In this document: piece after piece, positions 16,079-24,951 of the stretch
Position numbering within the stretch: position 1 is the stretch's first letter
Layout of the letters: each line of letters starts with the position of its first letter
Source of the DNA: an uncultured Eubacteriales bacterium
GTDB lineage: Bacteria; Bacillota; Clostridia; Oscillospirales; CAG-272
Assembly (NCBI GenBank): GCA_934393265.1
Contig: CAKRQL010000024.1
Coordinates: 1 to 64,000, forward strand
Direction: 5' to 3'
DNA: 64,000 bases
The notes under the pieces: generated by a model
What the model was told of the DNA's origin: nothing
The model's input: only the letters and a program-made list of their open reading frames with translations
Databases searched by the model: none
Made by a program: the position numbers and the translations under genes

Positions 16079-16431
16079 TTCGCCACCTCCGGATTTCCAT
16101 CGGAAGCATCGGCGGAAGCCTCTGCAGAGGCGCTCGCGGGAATATCGGCTGTGTCGTCAGTGCCGCGCTTTCCTGCCGCGCGGCAGGCACGGATACGGGA
16201 CGCGACGGTATAGGACAGAGTCCAGACGAAAAGAGCCGCCATATAGACGAGCGCCGCCGTCCGGAGCGATATTCCGTCATGCAGCATGAAGATGGCGCAT
16301 ATCGCGGATGTGAGCGCCACAGCCGCGCCGGATATATAGGAATACGGCGGGCGCGTAGCGGCGGAAAGTGCTGAAAAGGCGAGCATAAGCGCGAAAAACG
16401 CGGTAGCCGCCGGGGAGGAAAACAACTCCAT
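16075..16431 (-). CDS. Small membrane protein of the acetylation cluster
   Basis: 118 residues with three or four hydrophobic helices (for example AFFALMLAFSALSAA and TAALVYMAALFVWTLSY) and a low-complexity acidic tail rich in Ala, Ser and Asp. The second of two close ATGs (16431) is chosen because GAGGAG abuts the first. Its stop overlaps the MBOAT start, so it is probably translated with it. I do not recognise the family. Confidence 0.6.
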   Translation of the reverse strand: MELFSSPAATAFFALMLAFSALSAATRPPYSYISGAAVALTSAICAIFMLHDGISLRTAALVYMAALFVWTLSYTVASRIRACRAAGKRGTDDTADIPASASAEASADASDGNPEVAK

Positions 16432-16450
16432 TGACATCTCCTCATATATC

Positions 16451-16477
16451 GCGCGGCGCGCTTTTTCTGCGCCGCGC
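16451..16477. other. GC-rich hairpin between two acetylation-cluster genes
   Basis: A 9-bp stem (16451-16459 with 16469-16477) lies just upstream of the small membrane gene's start. No U-run follows on the minus strand, so it may be an mRNA stabiliser or a weak attenuator. Confidence 0.35.
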
Positions 16478-16526
16478 CGGATTGATATTTTGTAAATAAT
16501 TGTTTACTCATTCCGCATTGCGCGGC

Positions 16527-18890
16527 TTATTCGTCCTCTTTAAGATAGCCTACCGGGATAGTCGGCACACCGCTCTCGCCTCCCATCTCAAAGAGGCAAC
16601 CGGCAAACGTGCCGAGGGACGTATCCATTTTATGCCTGACATCCCGTCCGAGCAGGTCGCAAAGGTCGAGGTATACGCGGTAGGTCCTGTATGTGCGCCC
16701 GTAGTCGTTCGTATGGAACGCGCAGTCATAAAAATACTCATGTGCAAAGACATAGTCGGCGGAGCTGCCGAGCACACCGTCAAATTCATAGGTCTCCAAA
16801 ATGAAGCGGTCATAGGCTGAAAGCCATACACGCCCCTGCCCCTCCGCGACTATTTTTGAGCCGTCTACCGGGCAGAACGTAAAGTAGACCTTAGCTCCGG
16901 AGCGTTTGAGCTCCCGGATTACGCGATTCAGCTCATCCCTGTAATACGCATCCGAAACCGAGCACCACGTATTGTCATTCGGGTCATTATAGTCGCGGTG
17001 CTTCTCCTGCTCCGTAACATCGTTCCAGCTGCCGTCAAAGCGGGAGCGCACGCGCTCGTTCATTGTGACGATATACGCATCTATATATTTGTCCTCACGG
17101 CAGTACTGCGCACGGTTGACATTCTGAAAATCGCCGTATTTTGTCATATAATATTTGCCGTTCGATATTCCCGCCTTTACTACGTCGGTATAGTCGCGCG
17201 GGGTTGCGGCATATCTGTAATGCATGTTGAAGTCCGAGAACGCACCGAGCACGTTCGTGTAATTTGAAATATCGACATGCCAGAGAATATTGTACATGCA
17301 CTCAATGTCACGAAGCGTCTTCCAGTACAGCTCCCGCTCTCCGAACATATAAGCGGAGTTCTCCGGCGCGAAGAGGACTATATCCCCCGCCGCCGTGAAG
17401 TCGCGGAGTGCCTCAAGATACAGCCCGCCGTTCGTCGTTCTCGTGGTGCCGAAGTTTATAACCGTATACTCTCCGTCGAGGAGCGCCCCGAGATACTCGG
17501 TCCCGAAGCCCTGATATGAGGATGAACCGGAGACCATTATAAGCTTTTTATCTCTCTGATGAGCGAGGACGCGGGAGAGCTTTATTGCGAACGCCCCGCC
17601 GTCCACCTGATGCGCATACCGCGGAGCCATGGTAGCCGAGACGAGGAAGCGGCGCACGGAGGAGAAGCTCGCATCGTCAAACGAATCGTTATATATTTCG
17701 TATATGCTGTCGGGATAATATAGGGTTTCGAGCGACGTGCAGCCCGTGAATGCCCCACGCTCCACAACGAGGAGCGTGCGCGGCAGGACGAGCGTCTCCA
17801 TATTGACCCCGCGGAACGCGCCCGCGCGGATAGCCGTCACCGGCTTACCGTCTATCGTCTCGGGGATTGCCACCGTACCGCCCGCGCCCGTGTAGCCGGT
17901 TATCGCGACGCCGGAGGTGTTCCAGTGCGGGAGGTACTCCTGCTCTGTCTCTTCTGGGAGCGGAAGCGTTATAGCCTCGTATGTGAAGTCGCCCTCATTC
18001 GCCCTTTCCCATATACAGTAGAGGGTCATCGTCCGCCCGCCGTCGTCGGCGAATATCTTCGAGCCGGGACCGTAGGATGTGCCGGAGGCGTCGGGGCGTG
18101 TATTAAATTCGCGGAGAATATACCCCTCTCTTGTAAAGGTCCCGTCGTTCCAGTGTATCGGCAGGCTCTCGCAATAATCGGTATATTCCGCCGAATATGT
18201 CATTGAGAGGCGACCGCCCTTTACAGTCGCGCTTACATAGTCACCCGAGAACGACTCTGCGCTCCGGTTTATGCTTCCCCCGTTCGGGTCATAGACAAGA
18301 AGATTTGAATTTAAGTAGTTTGCGTATACCGTGAAAAACTCGCCCGTCGCGCCGTCGGGAGTTATGCGGAAGGTAAACTCGCGCTCTCCGGATACTATCC
18401 GACCGCCGTCCTCGTATGACTTTCCGAACGACCAGCCGGCAAACGTCGCGCCGGTATACCCCGCGCGCACGGTGACCCTTGTCCCGGCGGTATACATCGT
18501 ACCGCGCGCCGGGCGCATGGTGTCGCCGTCCATTCCTTTCAGGTCAAGGAAGTATTTTTTGGTTGTATCGTAATCCGCCTTTATCACATTGAACTCGACA
18601 AGCGTTCTCTTCGTTACCCTGCCGAGATACAATTCCCCGCTCTCCTCGTCGTATTCTCCGACACTCACCGAGTCGAAGAGGTATCCGGGCTCTATCTCAA
18701 GCCGGAAGCTGACCTCCGTGCCCGGCGCGACGTCAACCGGATTATCCCCTATGACGGTGAACCCGTCGCCGACGCCGACCATGACGCGAACGGTCGATGA
18801 GCCGCCGCCCCCGCCGTCGCAGGACGAGAATATGAGAGCCGACAGCGTAAGCGTCAGGACAAGTATAAAGAGCAGTCTTAACCTTTTCAT
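16527..18890 (-). CDS. Putative surface lipoprotein with InlB-type repeat, LRR and SGNH-like domain
   Basis: 787 residues. The N-terminus (MKRLRLLFILVLT to LIFSSC) is a lipoprotein-type signal, followed by a Gly-rich linker. Residues about 200-320 resemble InlB/Listeria-Bacteroides repeats (TREGYILREFNTRP, MTLYCIWER), about 330-450 BspA-type LRR (AIRAGAFRGVNMETLVLP). The C-terminal half repeats the SGNH-like plan of the protein at 13169-14614 (MVSGSSSYQGFG; FYDCAFHTNDYGRTYR). The ATG at 18890 has GGAGG upstream. It likely belongs with the MBOAT genes as a second acyl-transfer partner or surface binder. Confidence 0.72.
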   Translation of the reverse strand: MKRLRLLFILVLTLTLSALIFSSCDGGGGGSSTVRVMVGVGDGFTVIGDNPVDVAPGTEVSFRLEIEPGYLFDSVSVGEYDEESGELYLGRVTKRTLVEFNVIKADYDTTKKYFLDLKGMDGDTMRPARGTMYTAGTRVTVRAGYTGATFAGWSFGKSYEDGGRIVSGEREFTFRITPDGATGEFFTVYANYLNSNLLVYDPNGGSINRSAESFSGDYVSATVKGGRLSMTYSAEYTDYCESLPIHWNDGTFTREGYILREFNTRPDASGTSYGPGSKIFADDGGRTMTLYCIWERANEGDFTYEAITLPLPEETEQEYLPHWNTSGVAITGYTGAGGTVAIPETIDGKPVTAIRAGAFRGVNMETLVLPRTLLVVERGAFTGCTSLETLYYPDSIYEIYNDSFDDASFSSVRRFLVSATMAPRYAHQVDGGAFAIKLSRVLAHQRDKKLIMVSGSSSYQGFGTEYLGALLDGEYTVINFGTTRTTNGGLYLEALRDFTAAGDIVLFAPENSAYMFGERELYWKTLRDIECMYNILWHVDISNYTNVLGAFSDFNMHYRYAATPRDYTDVVKAGISNGKYYMTKYGDFQNVNRAQYCREDKYIDAYIVTMNERVRSRFDGSWNDVTEQEKHRDYNDPNDNTWCSVSDAYYRDELNRVIRELKRSGAKVYFTFCPVDGSKIVAEGQGRVWLSAYDRFILETYEFDGVLGSSADYVFAHEYFYDCAFHTNDYGRTYRTYRVYLDLCDLLGRDVRHKMDTSLGTFAGCLFEMGGESGVPTIPVGYLKEDE

Positions 18891-18994
18891 AAAAACCTCC
18901 GCAGGTGCTCGGCGCGCCGCGCGCGCCTGTTCTTTTTTAAGCGTCTCAACCTCAATTTTAGCATACGTGCGCCCGAAAATAAAGGCACGACGCG

Positions 18995-19033
18995 AAAAAA
19001 CGGAGTTCTGCACAAAATCAGAGCTCCGTTTTT
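18995..19033. terminator. Bidirectional terminator below the HAD gene
   Basis: An 11-bp stem with one G-T pair (19000-19010 with 19019-19029) has A6 on its left and T6 on its right. It terminates the pcrA-HAD transcript on the minus strand and separates it from the surface cluster. Confidence 0.7.
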
Positions 19034-19074
19034 GGTTATTTCAACGAGTGGCGCGCCGGATGAAGCCGCGCAAA

Positions 19075-19728
19075 TCAGCCGAGGTATTTCAGAATATCCG
19101 CGGGAGTGCCGAGCAGGACGTCGGCTCCGCCTGACATCAGCTCCTCGCGCGAGCGGAAGCCCCATGTCGCGCCGAGGACGCGCAGAGCGCCGAGGTTATG
19201 CCCCGTGCGCATATCAACACCGGTATCACCTATATATATCATATCCTCGGGGGAGACCGAAAGGTCACGGAGTATCGTCAGCCCGACATCCGGCGCGGGC
19301 TTCAGCGGCATACCGTCCCGCCCGCCGCGCACGGCGTCAAATACATCACCGAAAAAGTACTTTGCCGCGCCTATCACCGTCGGCTCCGGCTTGTTTGAAA
19401 GAACCGCGGTCATTACCCCACGCTCACGGAGAGCCGCAAGCGTCTCCGGGATCCCGTTATATGGAGCGGTGAGGTAGGACGGGTTTTCGTCATAGACGCG
19501 GTTGTAACGTTCAAGAATCTCTTCTCGCGGAAGAACTGCCCCCGGTGCCTTTGCATCAAGGGCGCGGTCGATAAGGAGCCTTGCCCCGTTCCCGACAAAG
19601 ATCTTGCACTCATCCTCGCTTATCCCGGGGATACCGTACTCCGCAAGCGTCAGATTTACAAAATGCGTTATCGTCGTGCAGGTGTTCAGCAGTGTGCCGT
19701 CCATATCAAAAATTGCAAGTTTTACCAT
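19075..19728 (-). CDS. HAD-family phosphatase (phosphoglycolate phosphatase-like)
   Basis: 217 residues with HAD motif I FDMDGTLLNT (nucleophile and acid Asp), motif II TAVLSNKP, a Lys in the KPAPD region and motif IV MIYIGDTGVD. The helical cap after motif I marks the Gph/PGP subfamily. It dephosphorylates a small substrate, perhaps 2-phosphoglycolate from DNA repair or a nucleotide. It starts 36 bases after the pcrA stop with AAAGGAA upstream, so they may be cotranscribed. The substrate is not determined. Confidence 0.85.
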   Translation of the reverse strand: MVKLAIFDMDGTLLNTCTTITHFVNLTLAEYGIPGISEDECKIFVGNGARLLIDRALDAKAPGAVLPREEILERYNRVYDENPSYLTAPYNGIPETLAALRERGVMTAVLSNKPEPTVIGAAKYFFGDVFDAVRGGRDGMPLKPAPDVGLTILRDLSVSPEDMIYIGDTGVDMRTGHNLGALRVLGATWGFRSREELMSGGADVLLGTPADILKYLG

Positions 19729-19764
19729 ACTATTACGAATAATTCCTTTGCTTTTTGCAGTTTT

Positions 19765-22209
19765 TCAGATTTTTTCGAGTCTTGCGTAGGTAGCCATAAG
19801 CTTCTTTTTCCCGGCTGTGTCAAAATCGACCTCATAGAGCACATCCCCGCCGAGGTCCCGCGCGGAGACTATCGTCCCCGAACCGAACGTGATATGCGAT
19901 ACCCGCGTTCCGGGACGGAGCTTATCTATGCCGAAATCGGAGGCTCCCCGCCTTTGCGATGCTGCCTTATGCGGGGCATCGCTCCCGCCTTTCGCCCTGC
20001 CGTAATAGTCGCCGAATATATCCGGGACGCGATCCATCTCCGGGGTACGCGCGCGCGGCTGTGCATTACCGGGCTGTGAATACCGGCGGGGCGGTATTCT
20101 CTCGTCCTCCTCAAAGTCGAGGAGCGACCTGTCGCACTCGTCGGAGATGAAGCTCGAGAGGCGGACTGAGGAATTTGTCTGTCCGTATATGAATCTCGTC
20201 CGCGTCGCCGTGATGTACAGCTTGTTCTTCGCCCGGGTTATGGCAACGTAGCATAGCCTGCGCTCCTCCGCCATCTCCGTGGGATCTCTTCTGTTTGCCT
20301 CGGAGGGAAAAATCCCGTCCTCCATTCCGGCGAGAAAGACGGTCGGAAATTCAAGCCCCTTTGCCGAATGGACGGTCATCAGCACAACGGCGTCCGAGCC
20401 GTCGTCATATTTATCAATATCCGACACGAGCATGACCTCCTCAAGAAAGCCCCGGAGCGTCGGCTCCGTGCCGTCCTCTGCGCACCGCTGCTCGTACTGC
20501 ACCGCCGCGCCGCGGAGCTCCTCTATATAGTCAGCACCGCACTCACCCTCGACGCCCATTGCCGAAAGCATATCGCGGTATCCGGAGCGGACGTACAGCT
20601 CCTCTATCGCCCTTGCCGGGGTCGGCGCGTCGCGCCGTACGCCCTCTATAAGCGATGTGAACGCCTCAAACTTATCTCTGGACTTTTCAAGGAGCGGATA
20701 GTCCCGAACGTGGAGGAGAACGTCGTACATCGACTTTCCCTCCCTGTCCGCTATGGCGGCGACCGCCTCGACAGCCGCGGCACCTATCCGTCTCTTCGGC
20801 TGATTTATAACCCTGCGGAGCCGGAGATTGTCAACCGAGTTTCCGAGCATGAAGAGGTAGGCGAGCATGTCCTTGACCTCCTTGCGGTCATAGAACTTCA
20901 TGCCGCCGAACACCCGGTACGGAATACCGCTGCGGACAAACGCCTCCTCAATCGAACGGGAGAGCTGATTTAAGCGGTAAAGCACCGCAAAATCCGAATA
21001 TTTTGCCCCGGCACCGACGCCGCGGTTTATCCTCGAGGCTATATATCTCGCCTCGTCCGCGTCGGTATCGGATATCTTTACCGTTATCTTTTCGCCCGCC
21101 GGACGGGTCGGTCTCATCGTCTTTTCGTGGCGGTCGCGGTTATTTGCTATTATCGAGTTTGCCGCCATGAGTATCGTCGCGGCAGAGCGATAATTGCTCT
21201 CGAGCTTCACCACCTCCGCGTCCGGGTAGTTCTTGTCGAAATTCAGTATATTTTCGACCGTAGCCCCGCGGAAGCGGTATATGCTCTGGTCGTCGTCTCC
21301 GACGACCATTATATTGCGGTAGCCGTCGCCGAGGAGCTTTGTAAGGACAAACTGCGCATAGTTCGTGTCCTGATACTCGTCGACGAGGACGTAACGGAAT
21401 TTTTTCTGATAGTATTCCCGCACCTCTTTATTGTTTTGCAGAAGAAGCACGGTTTTCATTATAATGCTGTCAAAGTCAACGGCGTTGTTGTCCGCGAGCC
21501 TGTCCTCGTACCGCTCGTATATCTTCCTTATGTATTCCTCGCGCGGGTCGTCCGGGAGAGAAAAGCTCTCCGGGGGGGTGAGTGCGTCCTTTGCGCGGCT
21601 TATCTCCGCCATGACGCTCTTTACCGGCATTGACTTTTCGTCTATCCCGAGCTCACGCATACATGCAGAGACGACCTTCTTTGAGTCGTCGGTATCGTAT
21701 ATCGAAAAACCGGACGCGACGCCGACCTCACCGCCGAATTTCCGGAGTATGCGCACGCAGACCGAGTGAAAGGTCCCTGCCCAGACCTCCGCCGCCGCGG
21801 CAGGGTCGCCGATTGTCGCCGAGAGGCGGCTTTTTATTTCATTTGCCGCCTTGTTCGTGAACGTAAATGCGAGGAGCGCCCACGGCGGGCAGGGCTCGGT
21901 TATAAAGTCCGGGAGCACCTCGGATATTCTCTCGCAGGGCTCGTCACACAGAGCCTCGAGCGCGCGCACGTCCTCCTCCGTCGTCCCCTCCGGCACTTCC
22001 TTTGAAAAATAGGCATTCCCATACTTTACTATATATGAGATACGGTTCACAAGGACGGTGGTCTTTCCGCTGCCCGCCCCGGCAAGGACAAGGAGCGGTC
22101 CCTTTACGGTAAATACCGCGCGGCGCTGCTCCGGATTGAGTTTTTCACCGAATACCTTATCAAAAAGCGCGCGCTTTGCCGCAAGGTATCTTTCGGATAG
22201 CTCCGACAT
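19765..22209 (-). CDS. pcrA: UvrD/PcrA-family DNA helicase
   Basis: 814 residues, superfamily 1A. Visible motifs are LAGAGSGKTT (Walker A), FTNKAANEIKSRL, VDEYQDTNYAQF (motif II), GDDDQSIYRFRGA, SNYRSA and MTVHSAKGLEFPTVF. The C-terminal tail (about 770-814, IDKLRPGTRVSHITFGSGTI) is the small domain typical of PcrA, which contacts RNA polymerase in B. subtilis. Roughly 50 extra residues lie between motifs I and Ia. The ATG at 22209 has GGAGG 8 bases upstream; the frame is open further up but without a ribosome binding site. It unwinds DNA in repair and replication restart. Confidence 0.93.
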   Translation of the reverse strand: MSELSERYLAAKRALFDKVFGEKLNPEQRRAVFTVKGPLLVLAGAGSGKTTVLVNRISYIVKYGNAYFSKEVPEGTTEEDVRALEALCDEPCERISEVLPDFITEPCPPWALLAFTFTNKAANEIKSRLSATIGDPAAAAEVWAGTFHSVCVRILRKFGGEVGVASGFSIYDTDDSKKVVSACMRELGIDEKSMPVKSVMAEISRAKDALTPPESFSLPDDPREEYIRKIYERYEDRLADNNAVDFDSIIMKTVLLLQNNKEVREYYQKKFRYVLVDEYQDTNYAQFVLTKLLGDGYRNIMVVGDDDQSIYRFRGATVENILNFDKNYPDAEVVKLESNYRSAATILMAANSIIANNRDRHEKTMRPTRPAGEKITVKISDTDADEARYIASRINRGVGAGAKYSDFAVLYRLNQLSRSIEEAFVRSGIPYRVFGGMKFYDRKEVKDMLAYLFMLGNSVDNLRLRRVINQPKRRIGAAAVEAVAAIADREGKSMYDVLLHVRDYPLLEKSRDKFEAFTSLIEGVRRDAPTPARAIEELYVRSGYRDMLSAMGVEGECGADYIEELRGAAVQYEQRCAEDGTEPTLRGFLEEVMLVSDIDKYDDGSDAVVLMTVHSAKGLEFPTVFLAGMEDGIFPSEANRRDPTEMAEERRLCYVAITRAKNKLYITATRTRFIYGQTNSSVRLSSFISDECDRSLLDFEEDERIPPRRYSQPGNAQPRARTPEMDRVPDIFGDYYGRAKGGSDAPHKAASQRRGASDFGIDKLRPGTRVSHITFGSGTIVSARDLGGDVLYEVDFDTAGKKKLMATYARLEKI

Positions 22210-22444
22210 TCCGTTATCCTCCCTGTATTTTATCCTGATTTCCTTTATTTTTTTCGATATATCGGCGGGGTGTATGCCACCCGCTCCGGCGGCGTATCCC
22301 GACGGTGCATATTTTACGAAATCATGACGTTGAAAAGATGTATGCAAGCCGTGTGCGGCTCTCGCCCCTGTCGGGTAATACAGCCCCGTCGGACTTGCTT
22401 ATTCCGAGAAAAATCAGACCCGGACAATCCCCGCATCTTTTGAG

Positions 22445-22584
22445 TTTTCCACATTGCGGATGTTGACAGTGTGGAAAACCTTTGTGCATAACCCGTGATA
22501 AAACCCGGACACTCCTATTGCAAAACGGTCTTTTCCACAGATTTTCCCACATTGTGACCTTTTTTCCGTCCTATATTTTCCACA
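22445..22584. promoter_or_regulatory. Cluster of DnaA-box-like 9-mers
   Basis: Five sites fit TTWTNCACA exactly: 22445-22453, 22531-22539 and 22576-22584 on plus (TTTTCCACA), 22470-22478 on minus (TTTTCCACA) and 22483-22491 on minus (TTATGCACA). A sixth at 22543-22551 has one mismatch. They fall in the 494-base gap 22210-22703 between pcrA and ygiQ, with AT-rich tracts to the right. Role unknown: DnaA titration, regulation of pcrA, or origin-like. dnaA, dnaN or other usual oriC neighbours are not in the window. Confidence 0.5.
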
Positions 22585-22703
22585 TCACAAAAACTTCACA
22601 ATTCCGAGATAGCCCGAACATATTCCGGAAAATGCCGCATCAATGCGTTTTTCAGCCCATTTCGTTTCTGCCCGTTTTTATCCCATTATGAGGTTCGTAA
22701 TTT

Positions 22704-24929
22704 TTACGACTTTCCGGCGGATTGTTTCTTTGCTTTATGTGTGCTTTGCACCTTGACGGTTCTTATTTTTGCAGGTTTTCTGTCGCTTTTGCCATGAGAG
22801 CTGCCGCCCGGCTTCCCTCCCTGTCGGTTATCCCTGCGGTATGGGCGGCTGTCGCCCGCGGTATTGCCGCGGTTATTTTCGTCCGTGCGCCCGCTGTCAC
22901 CGCGAGCCGGGATATTTTTCACCCCGCCGACGACTTTTCTGCCGGGAGCCGTCCTTCTGTCTTTGAGGGCTTTTCTGTCATCCGCCGTTCTTCTGTCTGC
23001 GGCGGATTTTCTGTCATCCGCCGTTCTTCTGTCTGCGGCGGCTTTTCTGTCTGCGGGAGTCCTTTTACCTCCCGCGCCCTTTTTCGGCTTATGCCACTCT
23101 CCGCCGACGCGCTCGCCGAACGACGGGCGGACAAGACAGTCCGGAGAGTCGCCTATCAGGTCCTCTCTGCCGGCTATGCGCAGTGCCTCACGCACCATAT
23201 TTGCGTTCTCGGGGCGGCGGTACTGAAGCAGGGCGCGCTGAAGCTGTTTTTCGTGATAATCGGTAGTGACGTACACCGGCTTTCCGTTCAGCGGGTTTAT
23301 ACCCGTGTAGTACATTACGGTTGAAACCGTGCCGGGGGTCGGATAAAAGTCCTGCACCTGCTCCGGCGAATATCCCCATTTTTTGAGACAGACAGCCATC
23401 TCGACGGCGTCGCGCATTGTTGTGCCCGGGTGGCTGGACATAAGGTACGGAACGAGATATTGCGGAAGCCCTGCCTCCGCGCACAGCTCGAAGTACTTTT
23501 TCTTAAACTGCTCGTAGACCCGCATCGGCGGCTTTCCCATCATTGTGAGCGCGTCGTCGGTGCAGTGCTCGGGCGCGACCTTTAACTGTCCCGAGACGTG
23601 GTGCGTCACGAGCTGGCGGAAAAACGTATCGTCCGGGTCGTATATAAGATAATCAAATCTTATACCCGAGCGGATAAAGACTTTCTTTATTCCGGGGAGA
23701 GCCTCTATCTCCCGGAGCATATGCGCGTATTCGGTGTGATCCACCCGCAAATTCTTACACGGGGTGGGGGCAAGGCACTTTCTGTTCGGGCAGACGCCGC
23801 ATTCCTTCTGCTTTTCGCAGGAGGGGTAACGGAAGTTTGCCGTCGGTCCGCCGACGTCGTTTATATATCCCTTGAAGTCGGGTAGCTTCGTTATCAGGCG
23901 CGCCTCTTCAATGACGCTTCTCTCACTTCTTGAGCGCACCTCGCGCCCCTGGTGAAAGGTTATTGCGCAGAAGTTACAGCCGCCAAAGCACCCGCGGTTA
24001 TGGGTTATAGAGAATTTGACCTCCGCGATAGCCGGTATACCGCCCTGCGCATCATAGTCCGGGTGATAGTCTCTTGCATACGGGAGAGAATAAACCCAAT
24101 CAAGCTCCTCGCGCTCAAGCGGGGGCATCGGCGGGTTCTGCACAAGCATACGGTCGCCGTAATACTCTATCAGAGCCTTTCCGCGCACCGAGTCTGTGTT
24201 CTTGTACTGTATGCCGAACGCGCGGGCATACTTCGCCTTATCGTTTTTCAGCTCGTCGTAATCGCCGAGCTCTATGTAATCAAAATGCGGTTTTTCACCC
24301 TGCTTTGCAAGGTAGACGCACCCGCGCACGTCGCGAATCTTCTTTATCGGTACACCGCGATCGAGGAGCTCGGCTATACGGAGAATTATGTTTTCTCCCA
24401 TGCCGTAGGTGAGTATATCCGCGCGGGAGTCAACGAGTATCGAGCGACGGACGCGGTCGTCCCAGTAGTCGTAATGTGCGAAACGCCGGAGCGACGCCTC
24501 AAGTCCGCCTATAACGATGGGAATATCGCCGTACGCCTCGCGTATTCTGTTGCAGTAGACAATGACCGCGCGATCGGGGCGGCGCCCCATCACCCCGCCG
24601 GGAGAATAGTAGTCATACGAGCGTTTTTTCTTTGAAACCGTGTAGTGTGCCACCATGGAGTCTATGTTTCCGGAGGAGACCATAAAGCCGAGGCGCGGTC
24701 TGCCGAAGCGACGGAAGTCCTCCGTGCTCCGGTAATCCGGCTGCGCAAGCACAGCCACGCGAAATCCCCGGCTCTCGAGCACGCGGGTGATTATAGCCGT
24801 GCCGAAGGACGGGTGATCCACATAGGCGTCACCCGAGACGTAGACAAAATCAACCTCAGACCAGCCGCGCGCCGCGACATCCGCCGCGGTGACGGGGAGA
24901 AAGAGGCTCCTCTCCGCTGTACTTTTCAT
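22704..24929 (-). CDS. ygiQ: YgiQ-family radical SAM protein
   Basis: 741 residues. The N-terminal part (FLPVTAADVAARGW, DPSFG-like DHPSFGTAIITRVLE) is the YgiQ-type domain; the radical SAM core has the CxxxCxxC cluster in NRGCFGGCNFCAI. A second Cys group (CEKQKECGVCPNRKC) follows. The last 110 or so residues are a basic low-complexity tail with repeats of the form ADRRTADDRK. The reaction of this family is not established. The ATG at 24929 has GGAGG upstream. It is 22 bases from hisS and probably cotranscribed. Confidence 0.88.
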   Translation of the reverse strand: MKSTAERSLFLPVTAADVAARGWSEVDFVYVSGDAYVDHPSFGTAIITRVLESRGFRVAVLAQPDYRSTEDFRRFGRPRLGFMVSSGNIDSMVAHYTVSKKKRSYDYYSPGGVMGRRPDRAVIVYCNRIREAYGDIPIVIGGLEASLRRFAHYDYWDDRVRRSILVDSRADILTYGMGENIILRIAELLDRGVPIKKIRDVRGCVYLAKQGEKPHFDYIELGDYDELKNDKAKYARAFGIQYKNTDSVRGKALIEYYGDRMLVQNPPMPPLEREELDWVYSLPYARDYHPDYDAQGGIPAIAEVKFSITHNRGCFGGCNFCAITFHQGREVRSRSERSVIEEARLITKLPDFKGYINDVGGPTANFRYPSCEKQKECGVCPNRKCLAPTPCKNLRVDHTEYAHMLREIEALPGIKKVFIRSGIRFDYLIYDPDDTFFRQLVTHHVSGQLKVAPEHCTDDALTMMGKPPMRVYEQFKKKYFELCAEAGLPQYLVPYLMSSHPGTTMRDAVEMAVCLKKWGYSPEQVQDFYPTPGTVSTVMYYTGINPLNGKPVYVTTDYHEKQLQRALLQYRRPENANMVREALRIAGREDLIGDSPDCLVRPSFGERVGGEWHKPKKGAGGKRTPADRKAAADRRTADDRKSAADRRTADDRKALKDRRTAPGRKVVGGVKNIPARGDSGRTDENNRGNTAGDSRPYRRDNRQGGKPGGSSHGKSDRKPAKIRTVKVQSTHKAKKQSAGKS

Positions 24930-24951
24930 ATTACCTCCGAATATTCCGCTG

